Source: Nitrospirota bacterium
Lineage (GTDB): Bacteria > Nitrospirota > Thermodesulfovibrionia > Thermodesulfovibrionales > JdFR-88
Direction: 5' to 3'
Assembly: GCA_021819985.1 (NCBI GenBank)
Contig: JAKAEG010000218.1
Span: 1-5,690, forward strand
Length of the DNA stretch: 5,690 bases
Part shown: in pieces, positions 4,637-5,690 of the stretch
Numbering within the stretch: position 1 is the first letter of the stretch
Layout: every line of letters starts with the position of its first letter
The notes under the pieces: model-generated
Seen by the model: only the letters and a program-made list of their open reading frames with translations
Database searches by the model: none
What the model was told of the DNA's origin: nothing
Translations under genes and position numbers: made by a program

Positions 4637-5690
4637 CTAAAAAATTCCCGCCATGGGGAGATCAAAACTCCTCGAAATGTTTACGGTGCATGTCCGTCCG
4701 ATAATCATTCCATCAGGGCTTGAGACCTGGTCCATCGTGGTGCCGTATGCGGTATTTATGAGGTATTTGCCCCATTTCCATGCGTATGAAAGAGTAAGGC
4801 GCTCGTGTATGAAATGAAACAGATCCACGTTGTAGCCGGAATTGAAGGAAACGCTCGTCGCGGGCGTAAGCTTTCGCTGATAAGAGGCAAATATATCATA
4901 CCCCTGCAGGGGACCGGTTTCCATAAGCCTGACGGTGCTGGCAATAGTGTCCGCCACTGAAGGCCGCCAGTTAAACCCGCCCTGATAGACATGCCCGTCA
5001 TTAGGCACAAAATCACTTGCAACGAATGCGGCCGACCCGTTCACGTCCATTTTAGGATTCAGCCTATATACCACACTGCCTCCAAATCTATGGACCACAG
5101 GGGTAATGCTGTCAAGGTCATTTGAAACCGTGTTAAACCCGTAGCTTCCGGTTATGGTGGCTTTTTTACCTAACAGTTCATTGTCGCTGGCCTGGACCTG
5201 GACCCCGACCGGGATAGTGTTATTGCCGGAGTAGTATCCTCCCGTGGCCTGCGCGTCCATGACAACCGGGGCCAGCCTGGTAGTCTCATATTTCCACATG
5301 GTATTGAAGTCATATATTTCGCTGCCCTCGTCCATCAGTCTTGCGTGAGGGAAATTGTAATTTCCCGAGGCGCTGTAAAATATGGTGTCCTGGTCCGAGG
5401 GCTTCCACATTTTATGGCCCATCCCGATGCCTCTGTCGGGCCCTTTTGCATCGGAGCCAAAAAGGAGGGGCGGCGGCCCGGGCGATGAACTCCGGTCTTT
5501 TTCAAGCAGTAAGGATTTCCTGTCTGGAAGCATATGCTCTCCGGACCAGTCCGGGCCTTTGCTGTCCCCACCCGGAGCGCCGGGGCCGGTAATTACGGCA
5601 GACGCACTGTTTCCATACGTTGCCGCCGAAGCGAGAGCGGAAACAAGCTCCGGGGCCGGAGCGTTTTCTATATGATTGTCCCCCCCGAGC
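4637..5690 (-). CDS. Outer-membrane beta-barrel protein, C-terminal part (5' end outside window)
   Basis: I do not recognise a named family. The frame is open to the right edge, giving 350 residues up to the stop at 4637-4639. An internal ATG at 5533 (with GGAG five bases upstream) would leave 298 residues, but nothing after it looks like a signal peptide, and the same low-complexity composition continues upstream, so the real start is probably beyond the window. Seen in order: a Ser/Ala then Gly/Pro-rich linker of about 95 residues, holding two copies of a G-D-S/A-KGPD motif; then about 255 residues of alternating polar and hydrophobic residues with many aromatics and short turns (for example GGSVVYRLNPKMDVNGSAAF, LQGYDIFASYQRKLTPATSV, ERLTLSYAWKWGKYLINTAY), as in beta-hairpins; and a C-terminal Phe (SFDLPMAGIF), the usual signal for BAM-dependent insertion. 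This suggests an integral outer-membrane protein whose barrel sits at the C-terminus behind a flexible linker. Cargo or partner is unknown. yceH follows downstream on the same strand. Confidence 0.75.
   Translation of the reverse strand, partial: LGGDNHIENAPAPELVSALASAATYGNSASAVITGPGAPGGDSKGPDWSGEHMLPDRKSLLLEKDRSSSPGPPPLLFGSDAKGPDRGIGMGHKMWKPSDQDTIFYSASGNYNFPHARLMDEGSEIYDFNTMWKYETTRLAPVVMDAQATGGYYSGNNTIPVGVQVQASDNELLGKKATITGSYGFNTVSNDLDSITPVVHRFGGSVVYRLNPKMDVNGSAAFVASDFVPNDGHVYQGGFNWRPSVADTIASTVRLMETGPLQGYDIFASYQRKLTPATSVSFNSGYNVDLFHFIHERLTLSYAWKWGKYLINTAYGTTMDQVSSPDGMIIGRTCTVNISRSFDLPMAGIF
5537..5626. repeat. Imperfect duplicated linker segment (first copy)
   Basis: Within the linker of the outer-membrane protein, residues reading TGPGAPGGDSKGPDWSGEHM (about 5531-5590) are echoed downstream by SSPGPPPLLFGSDAKGPDRG and a following GMGHKM (about 5411-5494). 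Both have PG-x-P, then G-[GS]-D-[SA]-KGPD, then a His-Met or His-Lys-Met and a Pro-Asp or Pro-Ser-Asp. The spacing differs by a few residues, so this is a degenerate duplication seen at protein level; the DNA copies have diverged. It could also be convergent low-complexity sequence. Confidence 0.35.

Noticed and set aside
5531..5533. ATG 5533 as the true start of the outer-membrane protein
   Set aside because: It has a plausible GGAG nearby, but no signal peptide follows, the frame is open to the window edge, and the linker repeat continues upstream of it.
5382..5675. Plus-strand open frame of 97 codons opposite the outer-membrane gene
   Set aside because: Shadow of the GC-rich linker on the other strand, with no domain.

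Overview
The window is an ordinary stretch of bacterial chromosome at medium GC. It holds two genes cut by its edges, three complete genes, one decayed gene, and short intergenic gaps. A beta-barrel protein ending in Phe points to an outer membrane, so a Gram-negative host. The gene mix (leuA, a degraded VapC-type PIN toxin, mtfA, a SulP transporter, yceH) would fit Nitrospirota or Desulfobacterota relatives, but this is only an impression and the sequence does not fix the taxon.

Layout: (1) 1-687, + strand, the C-terminal part of 2-isopropylmalate synthase (leuA), closed by a strong hairpin terminator at 697-719. (2) 748-1005, + strand, the C-terminal half of a VapC-like PIN-domain toxin. 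The N-terminal half and any antitoxin are missing, so it is a remnant. (3) 1013-1813, - strand, a full-length MtfA-type zinc peptidase with HEFAH, meeting the remnant tail to tail with 7 bases between. (4) 1814-2026, the divergent mtfA/SulP intergenic region, with AT-rich promoter-like sequence, a small palindrome and short ORFs, one of which overlaps the SulP start. (5) 2027-3778, + strand, a SulP-family anion transporter with a C-terminal STAS domain. (6) 3779-3862, a convergent gap with a U-tailed hairpin for the SulP transcript. (7) 3863-4534, - strand, yceH (DUF480/UPF0502), with its own likely promoter. (8) 4637-5690, - strand, the C-terminal 350 residues of an unrecognised outer-membrane beta-barrel protein that runs off the right edge.

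The genes do not form a pathway. leuA belongs to leucine synthesis, SulP moves anions across the inner membrane, MtfA is a peptidase known in enterobacteria as a partner of the Mlc repressor, YceH is a poorly characterised winged-helix protein, and the last is a surface or envelope protein. Orientation changes at almost every boundary, so most are probably separate transcription units. I found no CRISPR array, tRNA, rRNA, insertion sequence or phage gene, and no convincing new multi-gene system. The points most worth a second look are the truncated toxin gene, the SulP leader with its overlapping small ORF and imperfect repeat, the two-sided terminator after leuA that may also end the mtfA transcript, and the duplicated Gly/Pro linker in the outer-membrane protein.
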